This document shows positions 8,157 to 17,501 of a stretch of DNA of 45,839 nt, in pieces. This DNA comes from Deltaproteobacteria bacterium (GTDB lineage Bacteria > Bdellovibrionota_C > UBA2361 > SZUA-149 > JAITKM01): NCBI GenBank assembly GCA_031278395.1, contig JAITKM010000014.1, forward strand, positions 1 through 45,839, read 5' to 3'. The notes beneath the pieces are model-generated. The model was not told where the DNA came from, made no database searches, and saw nothing but the letters and a program-made list of their open reading frames with translations. A program made the position numbers and the translations under genes. The stretch's first letter is position 1. Every line of letters starts with the position of its first letter.

Positions 8157-9011
8157 ATGGTCAAGTCGAAAAATGTGCTTATTACTGGAACTAGTGGTTT
8201 AATTGGCGGATATATCCTTAAATTACTTGAGGACGCACAGTATATTAATGTTATACCCATAGACAGAAGTATTATTCCTGATTTGAGTAATTCAGCTTCA
8301 GTAAACACACTCCATAAATTTAATAAAATTGATTTTATTGTTCACACAGCTGCCCTGATACCAGGTAATAATACTACAGATGAATCCGCTGCCCATACGA
8401 ATTTTAAAATTGATAATAATATTTTTGAATATGCTAAAACTATTGGGACGAAAATTTTATATATGTCTAGTATGAGCGTATATAAAAATTATGGTGAAGA
8501 TATTTTAATAACCGAAACAATGCCTGTAGTAAAAGATGCTACACTAAAATATGTAACAGAAAAATTATACGCGGAAGAAATGTTTAGACAAATTAATGGG
8601 TCAACGATTTTCAGAATTAGTTCACCCTTTGGAATAGGACAAAAAAATAGAAATGTTTTAAAGATATTTTTTGATTACGTCAAAGCAAACAAAGATATTG
8701 TTATTTTTGGTGATGGCAGTAGAACACAGGATTTTATTAATGGTTCCGATATTGCAAAGGCAGTATTATCCGTATTAGAACGTGAAATTTCTGGAATTTT
8801 CAATATTGTTTCAGGGAAATCTATTAGTATGTTAAATTTAGCAGGATTATTTATTAAATTATATCCTAATTATACCGGTAAAATTCACGTAAATACCATT
8901 CCAGATAATCAGGGGTACTTTAGAGCAAATTTTAGTAATGCAAAGGCAAGGAATATTCTAAATTGGTCGCCTACTATTTCTTTGCAACATGGGTTATCTG
9001 AATTATTATGA
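8157..9011 (+). CDS. NAD-dependent epimerase/dehydratase (extended SDR), second copy
   Basis: Extended SDR of 284 residues. It has the dinucleotide motif TGTSGLIG at residues 10-17, an MSSMSVYKNYG segment carrying the active-site Ser, and YVTEK (YxxxK) after it. The late RISSPFGIGQ and GDGSRTQDFINGSDIAKA blocks are typical of nucleotide-sugar epimerases and reductases. It is shorter than the SDR at 5404-6372 and not closely similar to it. The start lies 5 bases after the preceding stop and its end overlaps the phosphoesterase start as ATGA, so it belongs to a tight transcription unit with the GT2 and transporter genes. The exact sugar reaction cannot be assigned. Confidence 0.83.
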   Translation: MVKSKNVLITGTSGLIGGYILKLLEDAQYINVIPIDRSIIPDLSNSASVNTLHKFNKIDFIVHTAALIPGNNTTDESAAHTNFKIDNNIFEYAKTIGTKILYMSSMSVYKNYGEDILITETMPVVKDATLKYVTEKLYAEEMFRQINGSTIFRISSPFGIGQKNRNVLKIFFDYVKANKDIVIFGDGSRTQDFINGSDIAKAVLSVLEREISGIFNIVSGKSISMLNLAGLFIKLYPNYTGKIHVNTIPDNQGYFRANFSNAKARNILNWSPTISLQHGLSELL

Positions 9012-9682
9012 GAATTGCTATTTTTGCTGATATACATGGTAACATTGAATTTTTTACTGCTTGTTTAAATAAAATGCGTGAATTGGAAGCAGATGCTTAT
9101 TATTTTTTAGGCGATGCTATTGGTTATATGCCATCTGGATTAGAAGTTTTGTCAAAATTAAAACAAATAAATGCGAAATGTCTCATGGGAAATCATGAAG
9201 CAATGTTTTGTAATTTTTTGGAATATAATTGTAAGCAAGAAAAAGTATATCAATTTAGCAAATTGCTACAACATAAACTAAATATTGTTGAAGAAATAAA
9301 AAATTGGTTACCCTTCAGAATAGAAACAATGAATGAATTAAATATACTTTTTGTTCATGGCAGCCCATATAATCCGCTTCAGGGATACATATATCTTGAT
9401 TCACCAGAACGTTATTGTGATTTCTATCAGTATGATTTTGTCTTTTGTGCCCATTCTCATCAACCATTTATTTCAATAAATAAACATACAACATTAGTTA
9501 ATGTTGGCTCTTGCGGATTGCCAAGAGATATTGGGAATTCTCCTGCTTTTGTTTTATTAGATACTATAACTAGGGAAATTAGAATTATTCGCTTAAATTT
9601 AAATATAGACACTCTGCTTTTAGATCTTAAATCGAAAGGAGTGCATCAGGAAGTTATAAATTGTTTTTTACGAAAAGGGTAA
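9008..9682 (+). CDS. Calcineurin-like metallophosphoesterase (YfcE/MJ0936-like)
   Basis: A 224-residue phosphoesterase with the full two-metal ligand set: DIHGN near the N-terminus (Asp8, His10), FLGDAIGY, MGNHEA, FVHGSP, and CAHSHQPF in place of the usual GHTH. It ends in VNVGSCGLPRD, which is typical of YfcE/MJ0936-type enzymes. It would hydrolyse a small phosphate ester or diester in the cytoplasm. Its place between an epimerase and an ATP-grasp ligase, with a 4-base overlap with the former, suggests it removes a phosphate from a pathway intermediate; this is inference. No signal peptide is seen. Confidence 0.85.
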   Translation: MRIAIFADIHGNIEFFTACLNKMRELEADAYYFLGDAIGYMPSGLEVLSKLKQINAKCLMGNHEAMFCNFLEYNCKQEKVYQFSKLLQHKLNIVEEIKNWLPFRIETMNELNILFVHGSPYNPLQGYIYLDSPERYCDFYQYDFVFCAHSHQPFISINKHTTLVNVGSCGLPRDIGNSPAFVLLDTITREIRIIRLNLNIDTLLLDLKSKGVHQEVINCFLRKG

Positions 9683-9686
9683 TGTA

Positions 9687-10754
9687 ATGAGCAAACTAAC
9701 TAAAATTATGGTTACAGCTGTTGGTGGTGGTGGAGTTGGAGAACAGATTATTAAGGCACTTAAATTGTCTCAAAAAAATTATTTTATCATAGGCTCTGAT
9801 ATGAATAAAATAAGTAAAGGGTTTTATGAGGTTGATAAATCTACTATTTTGCCGCCTGCAAATCATCCTGATTATATAGATAACTTGTTAAATATTTGTT
9901 TAAGTGAGAACGTTAAAATATTATTTTGTGGTTCAGAGGCAGAAATTAAAAGAATAAGCTTAGAAAAAAAACGTTTTGGAAATGCAGGTATTATATTTCC
10001 ATATAATAATAAAGAGATTTTAGATTTGTGCTTTAATAAATTTAAAACTTTTGAATGGCTTACTTCAAATGGCTTTTCAGCCCCAAAGACACAATTAATT
10101 TCTTCGTTTAAGGAATTACAATTAATAACTGAATTTCCAATAATTCTTAAACCGCATCTAGCGTCAGGAGGTTCAACCAATGTTTTTATAATTCAAAATG
10201 AAAAAGAATTAATTTTGTTTGGAACATATTTGTTTTCAATTTATGATTCCTTTATCGCTCAAGAATATGTTGGAAATATTGATAATGAATATACTGTTGG
10301 CATATTACTAGATTTAGAGGGAAACTTAATCAATTCAATAGCAGTAAAGAAGAATATCTTAAGCGGATTAAGTAATAAAATAAAAATTCCTAATTATACT
10401 TTAAGAAAGGACTTAGGAAGCATGCTGGCAGTTTCAAGTGGTATTTCGCAAGGCGAAATTGGTCATTTCGAGTGTGTGACGAAACAGTGTGAAAAAATCG
10501 CTCTAAAGATGCATTGCGTTAGTGCCATCAATATTCAATGTCGTTTAGTAAATGATAAAGTTTATGTTTTTGAAATAAATCCCAGATTTTCTGGGACGAC
10601 TTCTCTGCGTGCATTAGTTGGCTATAATGAGCCAGATATTCTTATTCAAAAATATCTATTTTGCATTGAACCTAAACTGCATTTTACTTACAAAGAAGGA
10701 ATAATTATGCGCGGTCTTTCTGAATTATTTGTGGAACATAAAATATATTATTGA
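9687..10754 (+). CDS. ATP-grasp ligase, carbamoyl-phosphate-synthase-like
   Basis: A 355-residue ATP-grasp protein. The N-terminal pre-ATP-grasp domain starts IMVTAVGGGGVGEQIIKAL. The ATP-binding part has FPIILKPHLASGGS, which carries the nucleotide-contacting Lys and glycine loop, then AQEYVGNIDNEYTV. The metal-binding end is FEINPRFSGTTS. Proteins of this kind inside polysaccharide clusters couple an amino acid or other carboxylate to an amine on a sugar, or act as yet unassigned ligases; the substrate cannot be deduced. It starts 4 bases after the phosphoesterase stop. TGA ends the gene, followed by a 45-base gap. Confidence 0.83.
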   Translation: MSKLTKIMVTAVGGGGVGEQIIKALKLSQKNYFIIGSDMNKISKGFYEVDKSTILPPANHPDYIDNLLNICLSENVKILFCGSEAEIKRISLEKKRFGNAGIIFPYNNKEILDLCFNKFKTFEWLTSNGFSAPKTQLISSFKELQLITEFPIILKPHLASGGSTNVFIIQNEKELILFGTYLFSIYDSFIAQEYVGNIDNEYTVGILLDLEGNLINSIAVKKNILSGLSNKIKIPNYTLRKDLGSMLAVSSGISQGEIGHFECVTKQCEKIALKMHCVSAINIQCRLVNDKVYVFEINPRFSGTTSLRALVGYNEPDILIQKYLFCIEPKLHFTYKEGIIMRGLSELFVEHKIYY

Positions 10755-10799
10755 TATGTTAGCCTGTATGGTAAGCGTAAAACAAAGGATAAATTTAAA

Positions 10800-11894
10800 A
10801 TGAAAACAAAACGTCTAAGTGCATTAGATGGTATGAGAGGTTTTGCAGCAATAATAGTTGCTTTTTTTTGGCATTACCAATTATTTTTTAAACAACAACC
10901 TTTTAGTATTCTAGGAAATTGGTTCTATAATTTTGGCTGGATAATGGTTGATTTATTTTTTGTTCTTTCAGGTTTTATTTTTTATATATTTTTTTGGAAA
11001 AAAATATATACCCATACCATGTCTCTAAAAGACTTTGTTATCAGAAGATTGAGTAGATTATACCCCCTTCATGTATTAACTCTATTTATTGTTTTTTGTT
11101 TTGTAACTGCTAAAAAGTATAACAGTAGTATCGAAATTTTTGAAGGATTTGATTATAGTTTATCCTGTCTTGGTTTAAGTATTTTTATGTTACAAAACGG
11201 TTGGGTAACAACTAAAGAATCATTTAATGCTGTAGCGTGGTCAATTTCCATTGAGTTTATGATGTATCTTATCTTTTTCTGCATTTGCTGGTATTCGACA
11301 AACAAAAAATACTTAATTTATTCTATAATTTTAATTTATTTCGGATTATTGGTATATTTTTCTGGTATTAATACCTTACTGTTAAATGCACAAACAGCCA
11401 GAGGTTTAATATTTTTTTTTGGAGGAATGATTACGGGTGAAATTTATAAACACTTAAACTATCTTAAAAAATGTAATCTGGTTAAAAAACGAAAACATAT
11501 TATTAGGTTATGTTTTTTAGGGATTATAGGAAACGCAATCCCATCTGCGATTTGGAGTTATGGTGTTTTTAAAAATTGGAAATTAGTAATTCTTTTTTTA
11601 TTTTTTCCATTATTACCTATTATAATATTAGATAATAAAGTTATTTCTAATTTATTCTCTCTAAAGCATTTTTTATATTTAGGTGAATTATCTTATTCAA
11701 TATATCTAATTCACTATCCTGTTTTTTTAATTATTAAAAATATTGATAATTACATACATCTACAATTTGACTATTCGAGTATTATATTTTGTTTTTATTA
11801 TATAATAATTGTCGTAGCTTTATCGCATCTATCGCATTTTTACTTTGAAAAACCACTACAGAAGTTTATTAGAAGAAAAAATAATATATGCTAA
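10800..11894 (+). CDS. Acyltransferase family 3 (OafA/NodX-like) membrane protein
   Basis: A 364-residue integral membrane O-acyltransferase with about ten hydrophobic helices. The N-terminal signature RLSALDGMRGFAA with His25 in FFWHYQ is the family's essential motif. It is followed by MVDLFFVLSGFIFY and a basic loop VIRRLSRLYPLH, both strongly conserved in OafA-type proteins. It would move an acetyl (or similar) group from a cytoplasmic donor to a surface sugar across the inner membrane. There is no fused SGNH domain. Codon use is very AT-rich like its neighbours. It is separated by 45 and 100 bases from flanking genes, so it may have been added to the cluster separately. Confidence 0.87.
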   Translation: MKTKRLSALDGMRGFAAIIVAFFWHYQLFFKQQPFSILGNWFYNFGWIMVDLFFVLSGFIFYIFFWKKIYTHTMSLKDFVIRRLSRLYPLHVLTLFIVFCFVTAKKYNSSIEIFEGFDYSLSCLGLSIFMLQNGWVTTKESFNAVAWSISIEFMMYLIFFCICWYSTNKKYLIYSIILIYFGLLVYFSGINTLLLNAQTARGLIFFFGGMITGEIYKHLNYLKKCNLVKKRKHIIRLCFLGIIGNAIPSAIWSYGVFKNWKLVILFLFFPLLPIIILDNKVISNLFSLKHFLYLGELSYSIYLIHYPVFLIIKNIDNYIHLQFDYSSIIFCFYYIIIVVALSHLSHFYFEKPLQKFIRRKNNIC

Positions 11895-11994
11895 TTAATT
11901 TTTTAAGTGATTGGAGTAGTGTCAGGAAGATATACATAGCTGATTTGTCTCCAAAAGTAGTATATTTATTAAATTTAACTTTAAACTAAAAAAT

Positions 11995-12546
11995 ATGTCA
12001 TCATTTATTCATAATACAGCGCATATCGCAGATAATGTTCAAATTGGCGAAGATACAAAAATATGGATTAATACTCAGGTTCGTGAAAATGTAAAAATTG
12101 GTCGGAATTGTAACATTGGTAAGGACTGCTACATTGATCATGGTGTCATTATTGGCGATAATGTGAAAATACAAAACGGCGTTTCAGTATATAATGGTGT
12201 AACAATTGAGAATGATGTTTTTGTAGGTCCTAATGTTGTCTTTACAAATGATTATTATCCACGTGCAACTAATAGCGACTGGGAAATAAAAAAGACGTTA
12301 ATTAAAAGAGGTGCATCATTGGGGGCTAACTCAACAATTGTATGCAGTCACATAATTGGTAAATACGCTATGGTTGGAGCGGGAAGTGTTATAACGCATG
12401 ATGTGTCTCCATATTCTATGGTTGTAGGAAATCCCGCAAAACAAATCGGAAACGTCTGTACTTGCGGTCATCCTATAAAAAATAATCTATGCACCAAATG
12501 CGGTAAATTTTTTAACATAAATAGTATTAAGGATATAAATGAATGA
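11995..12546 (+). CDS. Left-handed beta-helix (hexapeptide) N-acetyltransferase, WbpD/WlbB-like
   Basis: A 183-residue acyltransferase built from hexapeptide repeats ([LIV]-G-x4), visible from HIADNVQIGEDTKIW through GAGSVITHDV. The catalytic/CoA loop VFTNDYYPRA interrupts the coils, and VVGNPAKQIG closes the helix. A short C-terminal zinc-ribbon-like tail follows, with CTCGH then CTKCGK (four cysteines). WbpD/WlbB enzymes, which acetylate the 3-amino group of UDP-2-acetamido-3-amino sugar acids, have this plan. The gene ends by overlapping the next DegT aminotransferase (ATGA), and such an aminotransferase makes exactly the amine this enzyme would acetylate. The pairing makes the assignment likely; the precise sugar remains inferred. 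Confidence 0.83.
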   Translation: MSSFIHNTAHIADNVQIGEDTKIWINTQVRENVKIGRNCNIGKDCYIDHGVIIGDNVKIQNGVSVYNGVTIENDVFVGPNVVFTNDYYPRATNSDWEIKKTLIKRGASLGANSTIVCSHIIGKYAMVGAGSVITHDVSPYSMVVGNPAKQIGNVCTCGHPIKNNLCTKCGKFFNINSIKDINE

Positions 12547-13631
12547 TACCAATAGCTAAACCATTCATTTGCGATGAAGAAAAAAATGCTGTTCTGGATG
12601 TGTTAAATTCTGGAATGCTTGCTTCTGGAAAAATTGTTACTAAATTTGAACAAAATTTTGCGGACTATCTTGGCATAAAATATGGCATAACTACAAGTTC
12701 AGGCACAACTGCGTTAGAAGTCGCTCTGCGGGGACTTGGTATTGGCGGAAATGACAAGGTCATCACTACCCCATTCTCGTTTATCGCTTCTACAAATGCG
12801 ATTTTATATGTTGGTGCGATTCCCATTTTTGCAGACATTGATAGCTCAACATTTAATATTACTGCAGAATCAATTGCTAAATCCTTAGACGAAAATCCAG
12901 ATGCAAAAGCAATTCTAATCGTCCATCTATTTGGACAATCATGCGATATGACTGCTATTACTAAATTAGCAAAAGAAAAAGAATTATTGCTAATAGAGGA
13001 TTGCTCACAAGCACATGGTGCGAAATGGTGCGAAGAAAAAGTTGGAAGTTTTGGTGATGTTGCCACATTCAGTTTTTATCCAACAAAGAATATGACTACG
13101 AGCGAAGGCGGAATTGTAGTTACTAATAATTTAGAACTTGCAGACAAATTGCGTCTCCTGATTAATCATGGAATGAAAGAGCGCTATAGGCATGGTGTGA
13201 TTGGTTATAATTATCGTATGACAAATATTGCGGCGGCTATTGGGATTGAACAATTAAAAAAATTAGATGAATTTAATAAAAAACGTCAGACAAATGCACA
13301 ATTCTTCGATAAAAACATTAAAAATCCACGAATAACACTACCCAGTGTTGAGCCAAAAGCATTTCATGTATTTCACCAATATTGTATTAAAGTAAACAAT
13401 AATAAACGTGAACAATTAATGGAACTGCTGAAACAAAAGGAAATAGGATACAGCATATTTTATCCTACAACGATTCCTGAACAACCATGTTACGATACCT
13501 TAGAATTCAAAGGGAATTGGAGTATTGCGGATGAGGTTAAAAAACAAATTTTATCAATCCCTGTCCATCCATCATTAACGGAAAAAGATTTATACGCTAT
13601 CGTAGATGCAATCAATTCATTTATTTTATAA
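12543..13631 (+). CDS. DegT-family PLP aminotransferase, WbpE-like
   Basis: A 362-residue sugar aminotransferase. It opens with IPIAKPFICDEEKNAVLDVL, has TSSGTTALEVALRGLG near residue 51, LIEDCSQAHGA (Asp152, pyridine nitrogen contact) and SFYPTKNMTTSEGG with the PLP Lys182. Length and motifs are normal for WbpE/ArnB/PseC relatives. Coupled by 4-base overlap to the acetyltransferase, it would provide the amino sugar for it, and the MocA dehydrogenase at 3049-4101 could provide its 3-keto substrate. It is the last gene of the plus-strand surface block and converges on dnaE with only 53 bases between; no hairpin terminator is evident there. Confidence 0.88.
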   Translation: MIPIAKPFICDEEKNAVLDVLNSGMLASGKIVTKFEQNFADYLGIKYGITTSSGTTALEVALRGLGIGGNDKVITTPFSFIASTNAILYVGAIPIFADIDSSTFNITAESIAKSLDENPDAKAILIVHLFGQSCDMTAITKLAKEKELLLIEDCSQAHGAKWCEEKVGSFGDVATFSFYPTKNMTTSEGGIVVTNNLELADKLRLLINHGMKERYRHGVIGYNYRMTNIAAAIGIEQLKKLDEFNKKRQTNAQFFDKNIKNPRITLPSVEPKAFHVFHQYCIKVNNNKREQLMELLKQKEIGYSIFYPTTIPEQPCYDTLEFKGNWSIADEVKKQILSIPVHPSLTEKDLYAIVDAINSFIL

Positions 13632-13684
13632 GATTTCAATCATCACCCTAACAATTCTTTACATTATACATCCACCAATTTCGT

Positions 13685-16600
13685 CTACCTAAAAACTACT
13701 GCATGCTCACCAAGTAAATGCTCAACTGCGTTACTAAATTCTTGACTTGCTGAAACTTTTATTTCCGCACCAAGAGCAATCAAAATTTCACTATGTTCCG
13801 CACAACGATATAACAACTTAACTGGCAAATCTCCTTGATACTGCGCAAGAATTCTTTGCAACTCTGGTAAATGCTTACACCTGCGTGAATCAAGCACAAT
13901 CTCAACCTCACGCAACACCTTATTACGACTAGTAATTACCGATTCAATCGTGTTCGCTGTCAACTGCACTCGCTCATCGCTAACATCCAACCTTCCAGTA
14001 ACAATCACCGGCTCATCACTAGTAAAAATGCTAAAATACTCTTTATATGTCCTTGACCAAACATTGACTTTTATCGTCCCTTCCAAATCTTCCAACATAA
14101 ACGTCGCATAACGCTCGCCCTTCTTATTGTTCTTTTCCACCAACATCGAAACCACACCTGCCACTGTTACAATTCCTGTCCCATACTCTTTAACATCGTT
14201 AATAGATTTAGCCCCAATCCGATCTAATTGTTCCTTAAATCTCTCCAACGGATGCCCCGATAAATAAAACCCTAACACCTCCTTTTCATATCCCAATTTA
14301 ATATTAGAGGTCCATTCTGCTAAAAGCTTCTTATTTGGTCTATAATTTTTATCATCATCTACCTTTAACTCACCATCAAATAAGCCAAATTGCGACGATA
14401 TTAAATCTTTCTTAACGGTCTGCCCCAACTTAAGCGCCTCTTCCACCCGACTGTTTAACTCTGCTCGCGATAAATTAGTCCAATCAAAAGCGCCTGCCTT
14501 AATAAAATTTTCCAGTTGTCTGGTATTCAATGTATCCGGCAAACGTTTACAAAAATCAAGCAACCCCTTAAACTCTCCATTTCGTGAACGCTCAACCACT
14601 ATTTCCCTGACCGCTTTATGTCCAATACCCTTTATCCCAGCCAAACCAAACAAAATTCTATCTCGATTACCAACAGGCTCTACAGTAAAATCAGCAAACT
14701 GCGTGTTGATATTAGGCGACATAATAGTTATGCCCAATCGATTACATTCATTAAAATTTTTCAAAGTTTTATCTGTATCCCCCATTTCATGGGACATCAA
14801 CGCCGCCATAAAATAAGCTGGATAAAAAGTTTTTAAATAAGCCGTCTGATAGGTAATTAGCGCATATGCCGCCGAATGGCTTTTATTAAAACCATAATCA
14901 GCAAAACTTTCCATATCAGCAAAAACCTTTTTAGCAATTTCTAGCTTAATACCTTTCTTAACTGCACCTTCTAAGAACTTACTCCGCTCTTTAATCATCT
15001 CCTCTTTCTTTTTCTTACCCATTGCCCGACGCAATAAATCAGCGCCACCTAAGGTATAGCCAGCCATAATTTGAGCAATCTGTATAATCTGTTCTTGATA
15101 AATCATACCACCAAAAGTGTTCTTCAAAATAGGTTCCAGACATGGATGATCATATTCAACTTTTTCTTCACCGTGTTTACGCAAGATATAACGATCATCC
15201 ATGTTTTTATTTAAGGGACCTGGTCGATACAACGCCAGAATAGCAATCAAGTCATCAAAACAGTCAGGCTTCATCCGCATAACCATCTCAGTAATTCCAG
15301 CAGACTCAAGTTGAAACACCCCCACTGTTTTACCACTAGCGATTAAACTATAAACCTTATCTATCTCTTGATTAGCTTTTGCGTTTTGCCCTTTACTTAA
15401 AAGCAAGGCATTTAAATCTAGATTTTTACCAGTTTTTTCGGCAATCATTCGCACCGCATCATCTATAACTGTAAGTGTCTTTAATCCCAAAAAATCGAAC
15501 TTCACTAAGCCCGCTGCTTCAACTGCCGCCATTGGATATTGAGTGGCAATCTTTTCTGTGCCATCTGTATCGCGAACCATTAACAACGGTGCAATATCCA
15601 TAATTGTTTCATCCGCCAGCACTACGCCAGCTGCATGAGTTCCAACATTACGAACTAATGTTTCAAGTTTCAATGCTAACTCAATTAACCGCTTATACTC
15701 TCCGTTTGCATACTCCTTTAATCTAGGCTCTTTTTCTAAAGCGTCAGTTAGCGGACAATCCTTACCATTCTGCGGAGTAGGAATTAATTTTGCAATCTTG
15801 TCAGTTTCAGCATAACTAATACCTAAGACACGCCCCACATCTTTAATAGCGGCTTTGGCTTTGAGCGTTCCAAAAGTGCAAATTTGCGTTACTTTGTCTT
15901 TACCATATTTTTCACAAACATACTTGATAACGTCGTCGCGTCCTCGAATACAGAAATCAACATCAAAATCTGGCAGGCTAACACGTTCTGGATTTAAAAA
16001 ACGCTCAAATAACAAATCATAATCTATAGGGTTAATTTCGGTTATACGCATCGCGTAAGCCACTAACGAACCTGCACCACTACCCCGTCCAGGACCAACT
16101 GGAATATGATGTTCTTTTGCCCAATTAATAAAATCTGAAACCACTAAAAAGTATCCTGGAAATTTCATTTGCTTAATGACCGCAATTTCAGTTTCTAATC
16201 GAGCTTTGTAAGTTTCTATCTCTGCCGGAGTTAATGGGCGTCTCCGCTCGGCAAACTGTTTAATTCTAAACTCTAAACCTTTACGAGCAGCTTCAACAAA
16301 ATAATCATCTACAGCCATTCCAGCTGGCGGAGTATATTGCGGCATATAATAGGGTTTCTTCTTTTTCACCTCTAGCTCACAACGCTCAGCAATTTTTACA
16401 GTATTTTCTAAAGCTACTTCCAAGCCCGGCAAGCCTTCCAGCATTTCTTCCGCGCTTTTTAAATGTAGCTCAAACCCATCATGCTTAATTCTATTCTCGT
16501 CAGTTAAAAGCTTTTTCATTGAAACGCACATCAAGACTTCTTGTGCAAATTTATCCTCTTGATCAAGATAGTGGCAATCGTTAGTTGCAACCAACGGAAC

Positions 16601-17248
16601 ACCAAATTCTTTCGAAAGCTCAAGCGCCATCTGGTTCGCACGCTGTTGTTCTTGGGCAACATGCGGTTGAATTTCTAAATAATATCTATCACCAAACTTT
16701 ATAACGTATTTTTTAACTAATTCACGAGCTCGCTCGATATCCCCAGCTAACGCATAACTTGACAGTTCACTGGATAAACAGCCGCTTAAACAAATAATGC
16801 CTTCACTCAACTCGCTTAATAATTCAAAATCAATGCGCGGTTTAAAATAAAACCCTTCGATATAAGCTCGGCTTGAAAGATGAGATAGGTTTTTGAAACC
16901 AATTTCATTTTGGGCAAGTAAAGTTAGATGATAAGCAGATTTTTTCCCTTTAGAAAATTGTTTGTCAAAGCGACTTCCCTGAGCCACATAAACTTCGCAA
17001 CCAATAATTGGGTGAATTCCACATTTTTTCGCGGTTTCAGTGAATTCAATAACTCCAGACATAACACCATGATCTGTCATCGCAACCGCTTTCTGTCCTA
17101 AGTCCTTAACACGAGACATCAAGCCTTTAGCTTTTACTTCATATTTAGTTTCGTCGCCGATTTGTTTAGCAACAGTAGTATCTTTAATTTTGATCGCTCC
17201 GTCCAAGACGCTGTATTGAGTGTGTAAATGTAAGTGAACAAAATCCAT
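13685..17248 (-). CDS. dnaE: DNA polymerase III alpha subunit
   Basis: Replicative polymerase of 1187 residues, normal for DnaE. The N-terminal PHP domain starts DFVHLHLHTQYSVLDG and continues with MTDHGVMSG. The palm has PDFDVDFC with two catalytic aspartates, and the third lies in KFDFLGLKTLTVID. The GPGRGSGAGSLVAY fingers/NTP segment precedes them. Helix-hairpin-helix (FGLAGIKGIGHKAV) and a C-terminal OB-fold (GIVTVAGVVSML, then NVWSRTYKEYF) complete the plan. The frame extends three codons upstream to a TTG, but the ATG giving MDFVHLHLH is the usual family start and I use it. Monocistronic as far as seen; the gene ahead of it on this strand is flagellin, 253 bases upstream. Confidence 0.97.
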   Translation of the reverse strand: MDFVHLHLHTQYSVLDGAIKIKDTTVAKQIGDETKYEVKAKGLMSRVKDLGQKAVAMTDHGVMSGVIEFTETAKKCGIHPIIGCEVYVAQGSRFDKQFSKGKKSAYHLTLLAQNEIGFKNLSHLSSRAYIEGFYFKPRIDFELLSELSEGIICLSGCLSSELSSYALAGDIERARELVKKYVIKFGDRYYLEIQPHVAQEQQRANQMALELSKEFGVPLVATNDCHYLDQEDKFAQEVLMCVSMKKLLTDENRIKHDGFELHLKSAEEMLEGLPGLEVALENTVKIAERCELEVKKKKPYYMPQYTPPAGMAVDDYFVEAARKGLEFRIKQFAERRRPLTPAEIETYKARLETEIAVIKQMKFPGYFLVVSDFINWAKEHHIPVGPGRGSGAGSLVAYAMRITEINPIDYDLLFERFLNPERVSLPDFDVDFCIRGRDDVIKYVCEKYGKDKVTQICTFGTLKAKAAIKDVGRVLGISYAETDKIAKLIPTPQNGKDCPLTDALEKEPRLKEYANGEYKRLIELALKLETLVRNVGTHAAGVVLADETIMDIAPLLMVRDTDGTEKIATQYPMAAVEAAGLVKFDFLGLKTLTVIDDAVRMIAEKTGKNLDLNALLLSKGQNAKANQEIDKVYSLIASGKTVGVFQLESAGITEMVMRMKPDCFDDLIAILALYRPGPLNKNMDDRYILRKHGEEKVEYDHPCLEPILKNTFGGMIYQEQIIQIAQIMAGYTLGGADLLRRAMGKKKKEEMIKERSKFLEGAVKKGIKLEIAKKVFADMESFADYGFNKSHSAAYALITYQTAYLKTFYPAYFMAALMSHEMGDTDKTLKNFNECNRLGITIMSPNINTQFADFTVEPVGNRDRILFGLAGIKGIGHKAVREIVVERSRNGEFKGLLDFCKRLPDTLNTRQLENFIKAGAFDWTNLSRAELNSRVEEALKLGQTVKKDLISSQFGLFDGELKVDDDKNYRPNKKLLAEWTSNIKLGYEKEVLGFYLSGHPLERFKEQLDRIGAKSINDVKEYGTGIVTVAGVVSMLVEKNNKKGERYATFMLEDLEGTIKVNVWSRTYKEYFSIFTSDEPVIVTGRLDVSDERVQLTANTIESVITSRNKVLREVEIVLDSRRCKHLPELQRILAQYQGDLPVKLLYRCAEHSEILIALGAEIKVSASQEFSNAVEHLLGEHAVVFR

Positions 17249-17459
17249 ATAGTTCAATTAATAAGTTGCAAGTCGCAATTATTATGTAGTTTTGAGTATC
17301 TTAAGCGTTCACTTTATTAATTAATAACTTTGGATTAGCAAGAGGTCTTTTGAACTAGGTTATTAAGCCTTTGGAAATATAAAGATAAAAAATTATAACA
17401 TATAATATGTATCGGGAAATTTTTAGCAACGGTTCAGCACTTTGTGGATCAAGGTATAT

Positions 17460-17496
17460 GAGGGCTGCGCTCGCTAATAGCCCCCACAATTTTTTT
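17460..17496 (+). terminator. Hairpin with T-run on the plus strand
   Basis: GAGGGCT and AGCCCCC pair (one G-T wobble) around a 12-base loop and are followed on the plus strand by ACAATTTTTTT. This is the form of an intrinsic terminator, but it faces the 3' end of the minus-strand flagellin gene and no plus-strand gene feeds it. It could end antisense transcripts, or the hairpin may protect the flagellin mRNA end. Confidence 0.4.
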
Positions 17497-17501
17497 ACGC
17501 A

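Noticed and set aside
17460-17496. Terminator of the flagellin gene
   Set aside because: The T-run lies on the plus strand, so it does not have the intrinsic-terminator form for the minus-strand flagellin transcript; it is listed instead as a plus-strand hairpin of uncertain use.
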